From Candidatus Pelagibacterales bacterium (GTDB taxonomy: Bacteria > Pseudomonadota > Alphaproteobacteria > Rickettsiales > UBA1997), in contig VHBV01000031.1 of the NCBI GenBank assembly GCA_016882165.1, positions 1 through 11,045 on the forward strand: 11,045 nucleotides of DNA, written 5' to 3'. Below, piece by piece: positions 1 to 7,059 of this stretch. The translations under genes were made by a program, and so were the position numbers. How positions within the stretch are numbered: position 1 is the stretch's first letter; each line of letters opens with the position of its first letter. The notes beneath the pieces are model-generated. The model had not been told where the DNA came from. It made no database searches and saw nothing but the letters and a program-made list of their open reading frames with translations.

Positions 1-171
1 ACCAATTCTTCTTTATATAACAAAATAACATTGTTGGTTTTTTCATTCCACAAAACACAAAAATAACGTTTAAATTCCTGACAAAAAAATCAAATCTTCA
101 CTAAAAATAATATCTTATCTCTTATATTAAAATTGATAACCACTCACTATTTGAAGGTCTTGCGATAACAA

Positions 172-202
172 AATTAGTTTCAATAGAATTTTGTATTTTT
201 TA
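172..202 (+). repeat. Short intergenic repeat, copy 1 (matches 2966-2994)
   Basis: By hand alignment, this 31-nt stretch matches 2966-2994 at 26 of 29 aligned positions, with a 2-nt gap. The shared cores are AATTAG, TAGAATTTT and ATTTTTTA. Just upstream, AAGGTCTTGC (154-163) resembles AAAGTCTTGC, which occurs at 2998-3007 and 4802-4811. The low sequence complexity weakens the case. It may be a decayed dispersed element or a chance match. Confidence 0.35.
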
Positions 203-235
203 CTTAATCATTCTAAGAAAAATTAGGAAGTAAAA
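198..235 (-). terminator. Weak candidate stem-loop downstream of the PBP gene
   Basis: About 27 nt past the PBP stop codon, TTTTACTT (198-205) and AAGTAAAA (228-235) form an 8-bp AT-only stem. Inside it lies a smaller CTAA/TTAG pair (213-216 with 223-226). The stem is weak and no long U-run follows, so calling it a terminator is speculative. The rest of 1-261 shows no gene on either strand. Confidence 0.2.
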
Positions 236-261
236 TATATCACTAATTAAAAACTAATTTT

Positions 262-2013
262 TTAATCTATTTTTTGCAAAATTTTTCCAAATAAAGCAGC
301 CGGCAATGAACCACCCGTAATTTTATTGGTTGGACTATTATTATCATTTCCTATCCAAACTCCAACAACATAATCATCATTAAATCCTACAAACCAAGCA
401 TCACGAAAGTTCTGACTAGTTCCTGTTTTACCATAAATATCACCGCCAATATCAGCATTTTTGCCAGTTCCTTCTTTAACAACAGACAATAAAACTTCTT
501 TTATGGATTGTTCAGCTTGTTCTGAAATAACTTGTCCTAAACCAGAAGTTTCACGCTCATATAATAATTTTTCGTCATTATTCATAATTTTTACTATACT
601 ATGTGGAATAACAGCATAACCATCATTAGCAATTGTTACATAAGCACTAGTTAACTCGTAAAGACTAACTAATGTTGTGCCTAAAGCAATTGTTGGATCA
701 TCTTTGTCAATGTCAGAAATAATTCCTAAACGACTAGCGGTATTGATAATTGATTTTTTATCAAGCTTTTGAGAAAGTTGAACTGCAACTGAATTAAGCG
801 ATTTTGCAAATGCAGTTTTTAATGTAACATTTCCAAAATAGCTGCTTTCATAATTATCAGGAACCCAAGTTCCTAAAGAAATTTTTTTATCTTCAAAAAT
901 ATCATCTGGTTTAAAACCATTTTCAAAAGCATTTAGATATATAAAAGTCTTGAAAGAAGATCCTGGTTGTCTTTTAGCATAAATTGCGCGATTAAATTGA
1001 CTTTTTTGATAATCTACACCTCCAGAAAAACCAAGAACTGCACCCTCATGATCCATTATTACAACTGCAACTTGTGACTTATCAAGTTTCTTGGCATTGA
1101 TTTCAATGAATTGATTTAAAACATTTTCCAATTCTTTTTGAATTCTTTGATCTAAGGTTGTGTTAATAGAAATTACTTTATCACGCAAAGAAGATTTTTG
1201 AATAAAATCAGCAAATTGAGAACGCACATAATCTGCAAAATAAAGTCTTTGCTGACGATCGTTATTATACGAAACTGCCTTATCAATTTCTGCCACATTT
1301 TTCTCATTTAAAAATCCAGCATTAATCATATTGCTTAAAACTACATTAGCTCTGTCTTCTGCCAGTTCTTGATTATTTTTTGGCGATAATTTTGAAGGTG
1401 CTTTTAAAAGACCCGCAATCATTGCTGCTTCATTTAAGTTAATTTGCGATACATCTTTACCAAAATAAAATTTTGCGGCATTTCCAATTCCGTAGTTTCC
1501 CGACCCAAAATAAGCTCTATTCAAATAAAAAGTTAGAATTTTCTCTTTAGTAAAACGATGTTCTAATTGAAGAGCCAGAAGAATTTCTTGAACCTTACGT
1601 TTCAAATTTCGATCAGGAGTCAAAAACAACATTTTTGCTAATTGCTGAGTAATAGTACTACCACCCTGCACTATTTTTCCTGCTTTATGATTAACGTAGA
1701 AAGCGCGGGCAATTCCAATTATATCAACGCCAAAATGACTAAAAAATCTACGATCTTCGGTTGCAACAACTGCGTCAATTAAGTGTTGCGGTAATTCATA
1801 ATACTTAACTTCGCTTTCATAAAGACCACCAAAACTTGCAATTCTTTCACCATTTGAATAATTTACTTCAACAATCTGTTTGTCTGACTCAGCATCAAGT
1901 TGATCTAAACTTGGCAAATCAGAAAGATAGTAAAATAAAGCAATTATAATAAGAATTGAAATCCAAGCTAAAAATACCAAACTCCACTTTAAAATAAATC
2001 TTAAGAATCCCAT
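262..2013 (-). CDS. Class A penicillin-binding protein (PBP1A-like bifunctional transglycosylase/transpeptidase)
   Basis: This is a bifunctional peptidoglycan synthase: it polymerises lipid II into glycan strands and cross-links stem peptides on the outer face of the inner membrane. The 583-aa product has a single N-terminal membrane anchor (about residues 8-30). The GT51 transglycosylase domain follows, with EDRRFF at 86-91 (E86 is the likely catalytic glutamate), GGSTITQQLAKMLF at 117-130, RKVQEILLALQLE at 139-151 and the FYLNRAYFG region near 162-170. The transpeptidase domain has all three active-site motifs: SSFK at 352-355 (S352 nucleophile), SLN at 405-407 and KTGT at 529-532. It is shorter than typical PBP1A proteins of about 800 aa and ends soon after the KTGT strand, so accessory C-terminal sequence is absent. 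The start is supported by the membrane anchor directly following it; no Shine-Dalgarno sequence is visible. I cannot choose between mrcA and other class A paralogues. Confidence 0.95.
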   Translation of the reverse strand: MGFLRFILKWSLVFLAWISILIIIALFYYLSDLPSLDQLDAESDKQIVEVNYSNGERIASFGGLYESEVKYYELPQHLIDAVVATEDRRFFSHFGVDIIGIARAFYVNHKAGKIVQGGSTITQQLAKMLFLTPDRNLKRKVQEILLALQLEHRFTKEKILTFYLNRAYFGSGNYGIGNAAKFYFGKDVSQINLNEAAMIAGLLKAPSKLSPKNNQELAEDRANVVLSNMINAGFLNEKNVAEIDKAVSYNNDRQQRLYFADYVRSQFADFIQKSSLRDKVISINTTLDQRIQKELENVLNQFIEINAKKLDKSQVAVVIMDHEGAVLGFSGGVDYQKSQFNRAIYAKRQPGSSFKTFIYLNAFENGFKPDDIFEDKKISLGTWVPDNYESSYFGNVTLKTAFAKSLNSVAVQLSQKLDKKSIINTASRLGIISDIDKDDPTIALGTTLVSLYELTSAYVTIANDGYAVIPHSIVKIMNNDEKLLYERETSGLGQVISEQAEQSIKEVLLSVVKEGTGKNADIGGDIYGKTGTSQNFRDAWFVGFNDDYVVGVWIGNDNNSPTNKITGGSLPAALFGKILQKID

Positions 2014-2021
2014 ATTTTACA

Positions 2022-2867
2022 ATGCAAAAATTTTTCTTAATAAATAAAGAATTTGTAACAGAAAATGACGCCAAAATTTCGATTAAACAAAGAGCTTGTC
2101 TTTTTGGAGATGGAATTTTCGAAACTTGTCGTGTTGAAAATAGTAAAATTTATAATTTCAAAGCTCATAAAAACAGAATAAAAGCTGGTTTGCAAGCGCT
2201 AAAATTTAAAGATAAAATTAACAAAATTGACGAACTAGAGTATATTTGTTATCAACTTATCAAAAAGAACGAGTTGGAAAATGGTATTTTAAGAATTGCA
2301 ATTAGTCGTGGAATTGGAAGCGTGGGTTATTTACCAACTTATGATTCAGAAACTCTTATTGTTGTTGAAACAATGCCTCAGAGAAAAGTTTCTGATGGAA
2401 AAATTATTTTAGGAATTGGAAAAAACAAAAAACCACCAAAAAATTCGCTTCCAATAAATTGTAAAACCATGCAAGGTCTCTGTTACACTCTTAATAAAAT
2501 TGAAGCTCAAGAAAAAGGATTTTTTGATTGCATAATGTTATCGCAAAAAAACTTTATTTCCGAAACTTCTTCGGCGAATATTTTTTGGGTAAAAAATGAT
2601 CAAATTTATACTCCTGCAGAAACTTGTGACATACTACTTGGCACGATAAGAGAAAAGCTTTTGAAAAATAAAAATTTAAAAATCAAAAAACTATCAGCAA
2701 AAATCTCCACGCTAAAAAACGCTGATGAAATTTTCTTAACCAATACTTCCTTTCTTGTTCTACCAGTTGATGAATTGAGAGTTGGAAAAAATGTTATAAA
2801 ATTTAAAAAAGATATTGGGGAAAAAGTTTTGCAATTTTTACAAGATGATGTAAAAAAACTTTGTTAA
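2022..2867 (+). CDS. Class IV PLP-dependent aminotransferase, likely aminodeoxychorismate lyase-like
   Basis: This is a fold-type IV pyridoxal-phosphate enzyme of the family that includes aminodeoxychorismate lyase (PabC, p-aminobenzoate for folate), branched-chain aminotransferase and D-amino acid aminotransferase. The 281-aa product is normal length. The N-terminal signature GDGIFET is at 29-35, and K148 in the NCKTMQGL segment is the likely Schiff-base lysine. SETSSANIFWV (180-190) supplies the family glutamate, and LLGTIR (205-210) matches the PLP-phosphate loop. RGIGSVGYLP (96-105) and the FLTNTSFLVLPVDEL stretch (238-252) look closest to PabC, but substrate cannot be settled from sequence alone. 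The start fits the family, whose conserved region begins about 25 residues in. It begins 8 bp from the divergent PBP start, so its promoter must lie inside the PBP gene. Confidence 0.88.
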   Translation: MQKFFLINKEFVTENDAKISIKQRACLFGDGIFETCRVENSKIYNFKAHKNRIKAGLQALKFKDKINKIDELEYICYQLIKKNELENGILRIAISRGIGSVGYLPTYDSETLIVVETMPQRKVSDGKIILGIGKNKKPPKNSLPINCKTMQGLCYTLNKIEAQEKGFFDCIMLSQKNFISETSSANIFWVKNDQIYTPAETCDILLGTIREKLLKNKNLKIKKLSAKISTLKNADEIFLTNTSFLVLPVDELRVGKNVIKFKKDIGEKVLQFLQDDVKKLC

Positions 2868-2902
2868 AAAACTATTCCAAACAAATTTTTTTGTTACTTA
2901 AC

Positions 2903-2958
2903 GGAAAGTCATGAAAGTTAATGAGAAACTGAATTGCCAAACATTCTTTCACGATTCC
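2903..2958. repeat. Imperfect inverted repeat in the convergent gap between the aminotransferase and radC
   Basis: The left arm (2903-2923, starting GGAAAGTCATGAAAG) is largely complementary to the right arm (2942-2958, CATTCTTTCACGATTCC), with small bulges and an 18-nt loop. It lies between two converging genes, where a structure that stops transcription in both directions would make sense, but no clean U-run follows either arm. It could instead be a remnant of a palindromic repeat element. The whole gap (2868-3040) has no coding potential that I can see. Confidence 0.4.
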
Positions 2959-2965
2959 AGCAATT

Positions 2966-2994
2966 AATTAGAGTCAGTAGAATTTTATTTTTTA
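2966..2994 (+). repeat. Short intergenic repeat, copy 2 (matches 172-202)
   Basis: This is the second copy of the sequence at 172-202 (26 of 29 aligned bases identical, one 2-nt gap). It is followed at 2998-3007 by AAAGTCTTGC, which also occurs exactly at 4802-4811 in the gap before RNase E. It immediately follows the right arm of the inverted repeat at 2903-2958, so all of these may be parts of one degraded element. Confidence 0.35.
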
Positions 2995-3021
2995 TAGAAA
3001 GTCTTGCAGAGATATTTTTTG

Positions 3022-3038
3022 AAAAAAGTTAAAAACTT
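3022..3038 (-). terminator. Candidate intrinsic terminator of radC
   Basis: Read on the minus strand just after the radC stop, AAGTT-TTT-AACTT forms a 5-bp hairpin (6 bp with a G-U pair). The stem runs straight into a tract of six T (complement of 3022-3027). The stem is short and AT-only, so it is weak, but its position 2 nt after the stop codon and its T-run fit an intrinsic terminator. Confidence 0.35.
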
Positions 3039-3040
3039 CA

Positions 3041-3724
3041 CTAACCTATCAAACCTTCTTCCTTAAAACTAAAATAACCTGATGATCCAATTATTAAATG
3101 ATCTAAGATTTTAATTTCTAAGTTTTTTAATGCGTTAATAATTTCATTAGTTGTTTTAATATCAGCATTTGATGGTTTTAGTTCAGAAGTTGGATGATTA
3201 TGCATCAAAATAATAGAAGCAGAATTCAATAACAAAGCTTTCTTTGCAATCATCTTAGCACTTACCAAAACATAATCATTTTCACCAATTCCCAGCAATT
3301 CATCTTCAATTAATTGATATTTTTTATCTAAAAATAAAACTCTAAAAACTTCGTAATTCAAGTCTTTTAATGACGCATATGCATAATCTAAAACAGCCTG
3401 CCAGTTGTTTAAAACTGTTTTTTGTTTTGCCAAGTTTTTTAAAACACGATTAATAATTTCAGCGATAATTTTAATTGCAGTAATTGCACCATCGCCAACT
3501 CCTTCAACCTCTTTCAACAAATTAACATCGGCATTTACAACTCCAGAAATATCACCAAATTTAGCAACTAATCTTTTAGCCAAAGGTTTAGTATCTTGTC
3601 TGGCATTTGCCGCAAAAAGCAAAATTTCCAGCAACTCATAATCATGCAACTCTTTACCTAAAGATGATAAAAACTTATCTCTAACTCTTTGTCTGTGTCC
3701 AATATAATCAGATGTTTTGGTCAT
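3041..3724 (-). CDS. radC: RadC family JAMM/MPN-domain protein
   Basis: This is a RadC-family protein of 227 aa from the chosen start. The family was historically tied to DNA repair, but its real biochemical role is unresolved. The N-terminal part carries the GHRQRVRDKF and DYELLEILLF segments typical of the family. A helix-hairpin-helix-like stretch (about 69-87, LLKEVEGVGDGAITAIKII) follows, a fold usually linked to DNA binding. The C-terminal MPN domain has the metal-binding JAMM signature HNHP (175-178) with D188 downstream, then DHLIIG and FSFKEEG, so the zinc site appears intact. The reading frame is open up to 3763, but the start at 3724 (MTKTSDYIGHRQ) is preferred because homologous sequence begins there and the overlap with the upstream gene falls to 17 bp. 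It is probably co-transcribed with the phosphodiesterase gene. Confidence 0.93.
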   Translation of the reverse strand: MTKTSDYIGHRQRVRDKFLSSLGKELHDYELLEILLFAANARQDTKPLAKRLVAKFGDISGVVNADVNLLKEVEGVGDGAITAIKIIAEIINRVLKNLAKQKTVLNNWQAVLDYAYASLKDLNYEVFRVLFLDKKYQLIEDELLGIGENDYVLVSAKMIAKKALLLNSASIILMHNHPTSELKPSNADIKTTNEIINALKNLEIKILDHLIIGSSGYFSFKEEGLIG

Positions 3725-4373
3725 AAATTTCTGGTGTAATATTATCAGTTGCAAAATTGACAACCCCTATTTCTTGAAGCTCTTTTATTCTTGATATGTC
3801 GTTAACTGTCCAAGCAAAAAAACTTATACCATTAAACTTTTTGGATAAATTTTTCGTTATCAACTTATGAAAAATAGAAAGAAATTTAATTTTATTTTTA
3901 ATCAAAAATCCTTCTAAAAGATCTTCATCCTCATCATTTTTCAACTCTTCACAAACCGCAACTAAATTAACTTGAGATCCAAAAATCTTTTTTATTACTA
4001 AAAATACTTTTTCCGCTAAGTAATAATTAGTAATAAATGGAGCAAAATAAATATTCTCCAAGTTAATTTCAGCTTCATCTATTTCTTTTTTGGCTAACTT
4101 TAATGCTTCAAAGCAATTTTCTTCGTCTAAATTCTTGAAATCTAGCCAATATTGCAATTTGTTACCATAAATAAGATAATCTTTGAGAATTGGTAGTTTT
4201 TTAATTTCTGATTTTTTTGGTAAATCATGTTTTAAAACTAATTTTTCTTCAAAAAACCAAATATCAAATTCAACTGCTTTGAATTTTTCTTCAAAAGCAT
4301 TTTTAAGACTTTCAATTGTATTTTGTTGATCTTTTGTTTTAGCCAAACCACGATGAGCAAAAAGTTTAACCAT
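3708..4373 (-). CDS. Divergent glycerophosphodiester phosphodiesterase (GDPD) family protein
   Basis: This is a small (221 aa) member of the GDPD/PLC-like TIM-barrel family, which hydrolyses glycerophosphodiesters to glycerol 3-phosphate and an alcohol. The active-site pieces visible are HRG (7-9), NT (18-19), EFD (35-37), HD (49-50) and the late AWTVND motif (187-192), followed by FATD (207-210). The metal-ligand region usually reading LEIK appears here as YWLDFK (75-80), with aspartate in place of glutamate. The middle of the protein is lysine- and glutamate-rich and poorly conserved, so substrate preference is open. No signal peptide is seen, which suggests a cytoplasmic enzyme acting on phospholipid breakdown products. 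Its end overlaps the radC start by 17 bp, indicating an operon. Its start lies 11 bp from the divergent cutA start. Confidence 0.82.
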   Translation of the reverse strand: MVKLFAHRGLAKTKDQQNTIESLKNAFEEKFKAVEFDIWFFEEKLVLKHDLPKKSEIKKLPILKDYLIYGNKLQYWLDFKNLDEENCFEALKLAKKEIDEAEINLENIYFAPFITNYYLAEKVFLVIKKIFGSQVNLVAVCEELKNDEDEDLLEGFLIKNKIKFLSIFHKLITKNLSKKFNGISFFAWTVNDISRIKELQEIGVVNFATDNITPEIYDQNI

Positions 4374-4384
4374 TTTTTAATTTT

Positions 4385-4720
4385 ATGAGTGAATTTATAA
4401 TAATTAAGACAACTTATCCAAGTTTGACCACGGCAAAAAAGCTAGTAAAATTTTTATTACAAGAAAAATTAATTGCATGTGCTCAATTTCAAAAAATTCA
4501 AAGTTGCTATCTTTGGGAAGAGAAAATTACTAATGATTCTGAAATATTGCTAAATTTAAAAACAGAAAAAAAACTATACTCAAAAATTGAAACAATAATT
4601 CTGCAGAATCACCCTTATAAAATTCCTCAAATTATTTGTTTAAAAATTGCGAATGGCTCAAAAGATTATTTTGATTGGATTGATAAAAATTTGGTAAAAA
4701 CAAATAAAAAACTAGCTTAA
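4385..4720 (+). CDS. cutA: CutA family divalent-cation tolerance protein
   Basis: This is a CutA1-family protein, a small trimeric ferredoxin-like-fold protein historically linked to copper and divalent-metal tolerance; its molecular role is still uncertain. The 111-aa length is standard. Family features are IACAQF (30-35, with the conserved C32-A33), SCYLWEEKI (40-48), SEILLNLKT (52-60), NHPYKIPQII (75-84) and the terminal YFDWID (95-100). No signal peptide is present, so it is probably cytoplasmic. The start codon follows an A/T-only leader with no Shine-Dalgarno sequence, 11 bp from the divergent phosphodiesterase start, so its promoter must lie within that gene. Confidence 0.93.
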   Translation: MSEFIIIKTTYPSLTTAKKLVKFLLQEKLIACAQFQKIQSCYLWEEKITNDSEILLNLKTEKKLYSKIETIILQNHPYKIPQIICLKIANGSKDYFDWIDKNLVKTNKKLA

Positions 4721-4768
4721 TTAAGTTAAATTTTTTAATTTATCATAACTTACTTTAAGTGATGATTC

Positions 4769-4820
4769 GAACTTCAGAAAGTTCAATGAAAAAAGACTTA
4801 TAAAGTCTTGCCGACTTTTT
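4769..4820 (+). promoter_or_regulatory. Hairpin cluster after cutA with two mutually exclusive stems
   Basis: In the 242-bp gap before RNase E, GAACTT-CAGA-AAGTTC (4769-4784) forms a 6-bp stem. AAGACTT-ATA-AAGTCTT (4793-4809) forms a perfect 7-bp stem. The right arm of the latter can instead pair downstream as AAAGTC-TTGCC-GACTTT (4802-4818), which ends in a short T-run and looks like a weak terminator. The overlap gives two mutually exclusive folds. The simplest reading is a cutA terminator; an attenuator in the RNase E leader is a speculative alternative. Confidence 0.4.
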
Positions 4821-4926
4821 AAAAGAAGGTTAGAAAACAATTTTTTGAACAATTACTTCTAAAATTTTAAGCAAAAAAATTATGAAATTTAAACAAGATG
4901 GTTAATTCATAAAAGCTTTAAAGCCA

Positions 4927-4962
4927 GTAATTGTTCCCTTAACGAATTTATTTGGGAATTAC
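4927..4962 (+). promoter_or_regulatory. Stem-loop abutting the RNase E start codon
   Basis: GTAATT (4927-4932) can pair with AATTAC (4957-4962), and CCC (4936-4938) with GGG (4954-4956), with a 3-nt bulge and a 15-nt loop. The stem ends directly at the ATG at 4963 and would bury GGGA, the only Shine-Dalgarno-like bases nearby. Such a fold could limit ribosome access. RNase E genes in enterobacteria are autoregulated through their 5' leaders, but this stem is short and untested. Confidence 0.35.
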
Positions 4963-6960
4963 ATGACAAACAAAACAATTTTAATTGATGCAGCTCATCG
5001 CGAAGAAACGAGAGTTGCAGTTCTAGATGACGGAATATTGCAAGATTTCGATCGTGAAGCAATAGCAATAAAACAAATCAAAGGCAATATTTACCTTGCT
5101 AAAGTAACCAGAGTTGAAGCATCTCTTCAAGCTGCCTTCGTTGATTATGATGGTAATCGCCACGGATTTTTACCTTTTGCCGATATTCACCCTGACTATT
5201 ATCAACTTTCGGAAAGCGAAAAACAAAAATTACGCGACTTAAATAAAGAAAGTACTCAGCAAAAACAAAACGATGATGAAGATGGTTACTCATCAAACTA
5301 TGATCGTAATCGTTCACATAACTCAAATCAAAGTGATCGTCAGCCTCGCTCAAATGAAAAACAAAACCGTCAAGATGAAGGAGACGATGCAAACGAATCT
5401 TTCACAACTGGATCTTATTCAGTTGAAGATGAAACTGAGAACTACTCTGGTAACATTCACAACATCTACAGACGTTACCACATTCAAGATGTTATAAAAC
5501 CTGGACAACTAGTCTTAGTACAAGTTACAAAAGAAGAACGTGGGAATAAAGGTGCTTCAATGACCACTTATATTTCTTTGGCTGGTAAATATTGCGTATT
5601 AATGTCAAACACTCCAAACAAAGGTGGAGTTTCTAAAAAAGTTGATAACTTCCGTGATCGCAAAATTTTAAAGTCAATTCTAAGCGAACTTAGTGTTCCT
5701 GAAGATAGATCAGTGATTGTTAGAACTGCTGGAGTTGGGAAAAAACCAGAAGATATAAAAAGAGACTATGAATATCTTTCAAGATTATGGGAAAGTATTA
5801 AAGAAGCTTCAAAAACATCAAAAGCTCCTGCATTCATACATGCTGAAGATGATGTTATAAGAAGATGTATACGCGATGTTTATAATGAACAAGTGATTGA
5901 AGTTGTTGTTGAAGGCGATAAAGCTTTTGATACTGTTCTAAACTTTGTGAAACTGACCATGCCAAATGGTGGAAACAATATAAAACTTCACGAAGAAAGA
6001 GTTCCAATTTTCAATAAATATCGTGTTGAACAACAAATTTCTTCACTCTACGAAAAACAAATTTATCTCCCTTCTGGCGGTTCAATTGTAATTGACCATA
6101 CTGAAGCTTTAGTTGCAATAGACGTCAACTCAGGACGAGCGACAAAAGAAAGTGGTGTGGAAGAAACCGCTTTCAATACAAATATGGAAGCAGTAAAAGA
6201 AATTGCTCGTCAATTACGTCTTAGAGACCTTGCAGGCCTTGTAGTTATTGATTTTATTGATATGTACGATCAAAAACACCGCCGCAACATAGAAAGAGCA
6301 CTACGTGATGAGTTACAAAACGACCGAGCAAGAATACAGCTTGGCAGAATAAGTGTTTTTGGACTTCTTGAAATGTCTCGTCAAAGACTTGGAGCAAGCT
6401 TTTTTGAAACAATCACAGAACCTTGCAAACATTGTAATGGTACAGGTTATGTTCGTTCAGTTGAAATATTGGCGGTCAGCATCTTAAGAGCTATTCGTCA
6501 TGCCTGTGCTGATAATCAAGTTGGAGTTATTTACATCTATACCTCAAATGAAGTTATTGCTTATTTGATGAACTATAAGAAGAACGAAATTATTTCAACT
6601 GAACAAAATTATAAAATCCATGTTTTCATGCATCCATCTGATGACGTTGGAAGCAGCGGTTTTACTATTAAGAAAAGAAAAACTCTATCTGATGAAGAAA
6701 GAAGAGAAATTGAAATGGAAATTGTAACTGGAAAAGTAAATCAACTTGGTTTAGAAAAAAGTTACTTTGATCAATATTCTGATAGTTCTAGAGAATCAGA
6801 CAATCAAAATGATGGATTTAATAAAAACCGTCGTAAGTTTGATAATAAATTTAAAAAGAATAATCGCGATAGAAGAAAAAATGGAGGAAATAGAGATTTC
6901 AACAATAAAAAACCTTCAATAATTTCTTCAGTATTATCAATTTTTTCTGGAAGAAAATAG
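4963..6960 (+). CDS. rne: Ribonuclease E/G family endoribonuclease
   Basis: This is the main endoribonuclease of mRNA decay and rRNA/tRNA processing. It cleaves AU-rich single-stranded RNA and senses 5'-monophosphate ends. The 665-aa product opens with an S1 RNA-binding domain (about 38-208), interrupted at about 90-170 by a hydrophilic D/N/Q/S-rich insert. The 5' sensor motif VRTAGVG is at 253-259 (R254, T255). The DNase I-like catalytic part has AIDVNSGR (D387) and VIDFIDM (D430), matching the two catalytic aspartates of the family. CKHC (488-491) is the zinc-link. A short, basic, N/R/K-rich tail (about 610-650) replaces the long degradosome scaffold of enterobacterial RNase E, and the last residues (PSIISSVLSIFSGRK) could form a small hydrophobic or amphipathic anchor. 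The S1 insert resembles what I know of alphaproteobacterial RNase E. Confidence 0.96.
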   Translation: MTNKTILIDAAHREETRVAVLDDGILQDFDREAIAIKQIKGNIYLAKVTRVEASLQAAFVDYDGNRHGFLPFADIHPDYYQLSESEKQKLRDLNKESTQQKQNDDEDGYSSNYDRNRSHNSNQSDRQPRSNEKQNRQDEGDDANESFTTGSYSVEDETENYSGNIHNIYRRYHIQDVIKPGQLVLVQVTKEERGNKGASMTTYISLAGKYCVLMSNTPNKGGVSKKVDNFRDRKILKSILSELSVPEDRSVIVRTAGVGKKPEDIKRDYEYLSRLWESIKEASKTSKAPAFIHAEDDVIRRCIRDVYNEQVIEVVVEGDKAFDTVLNFVKLTMPNGGNNIKLHEERVPIFNKYRVEQQISSLYEKQIYLPSGGSIVIDHTEALVAIDVNSGRATKESGVEETAFNTNMEAVKEIARQLRLRDLAGLVVIDFIDMYDQKHRRNIERALRDELQNDRARIQLGRISVFGLLEMSRQRLGASFFETITEPCKHCNGTGYVRSVEILAVSILRAIRHACADNQVGVIYIYTSNEVIAYLMNYKKNEIISTEQNYKIHVFMHPSDDVGSSGFTIKKRKTLSDEERREIEMEIVTGKVNQLGLEKSYFDQYSDSSRESDNQNDGFNKNRRKFDNKFKKNNRDRRKNGGNRDFNNKKPSIISSVLSIFSGRK

Positions 6961-7007
6961 TTAAAATTCATTATTTATTAGAAGAAATCTTCTCATAACT
7001 TAAAAGC

Positions 7008-7034
7008 TTTGGCGCAATTAAAAATTGCGCCAAA
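7008..7034. other. Perfect 12-bp GC-containing hairpin between rne and the lipoprotein gene
   Basis: TTTGGCGCAATT (7008-7019) and AATTGCGCCAAA (7023-7034) are exact complements around an AAA loop. It is the strongest inverted repeat noticed in the window and unusually GC-rich for it. It lies 48 nt after the RNase E stop and 25 nt before the next ATG. No T-run follows on the plus strand, so it is not a textbook intrinsic terminator; it may mark or protect an mRNA end, or attenuate expression of the downstream gene. Confidence 0.7.
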
Positions 7035-7059
7035 CTTCACAAAAACAGTAAGTTATAAA

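Noticed and set aside
1..261. A gene fragment at the left edge
   Set aside because: Both strands are interrupted by frequent stop codons and no protein-like segment is visible.
2884..2899. AACAAA-TTTT-TTTGTT as a terminator of the aminotransferase gene
   Set aside because: The stem is AT-only and only 6 bp, with no distinct T-run after it; such pairs are common by chance in this composition.
3725..3763. Longer RadC start at 3763
   Set aside because: It adds 13 residues unlike the family and lengthens the overlap with the phosphodiesterase gene to 56 bp.
5099..5497. Open frames on both strands across the RNase E insert
   Set aside because: They are alternative-frame readings of the low-complexity RNase E segment and show no protein family features.
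7009..7059. N-terminal extension of the lipoprotein from a TTG start
   Set aside because: The extension is encoded inside a 12-bp hairpin and would place 17 polar residues ahead of a clear signal peptide and lipobox.
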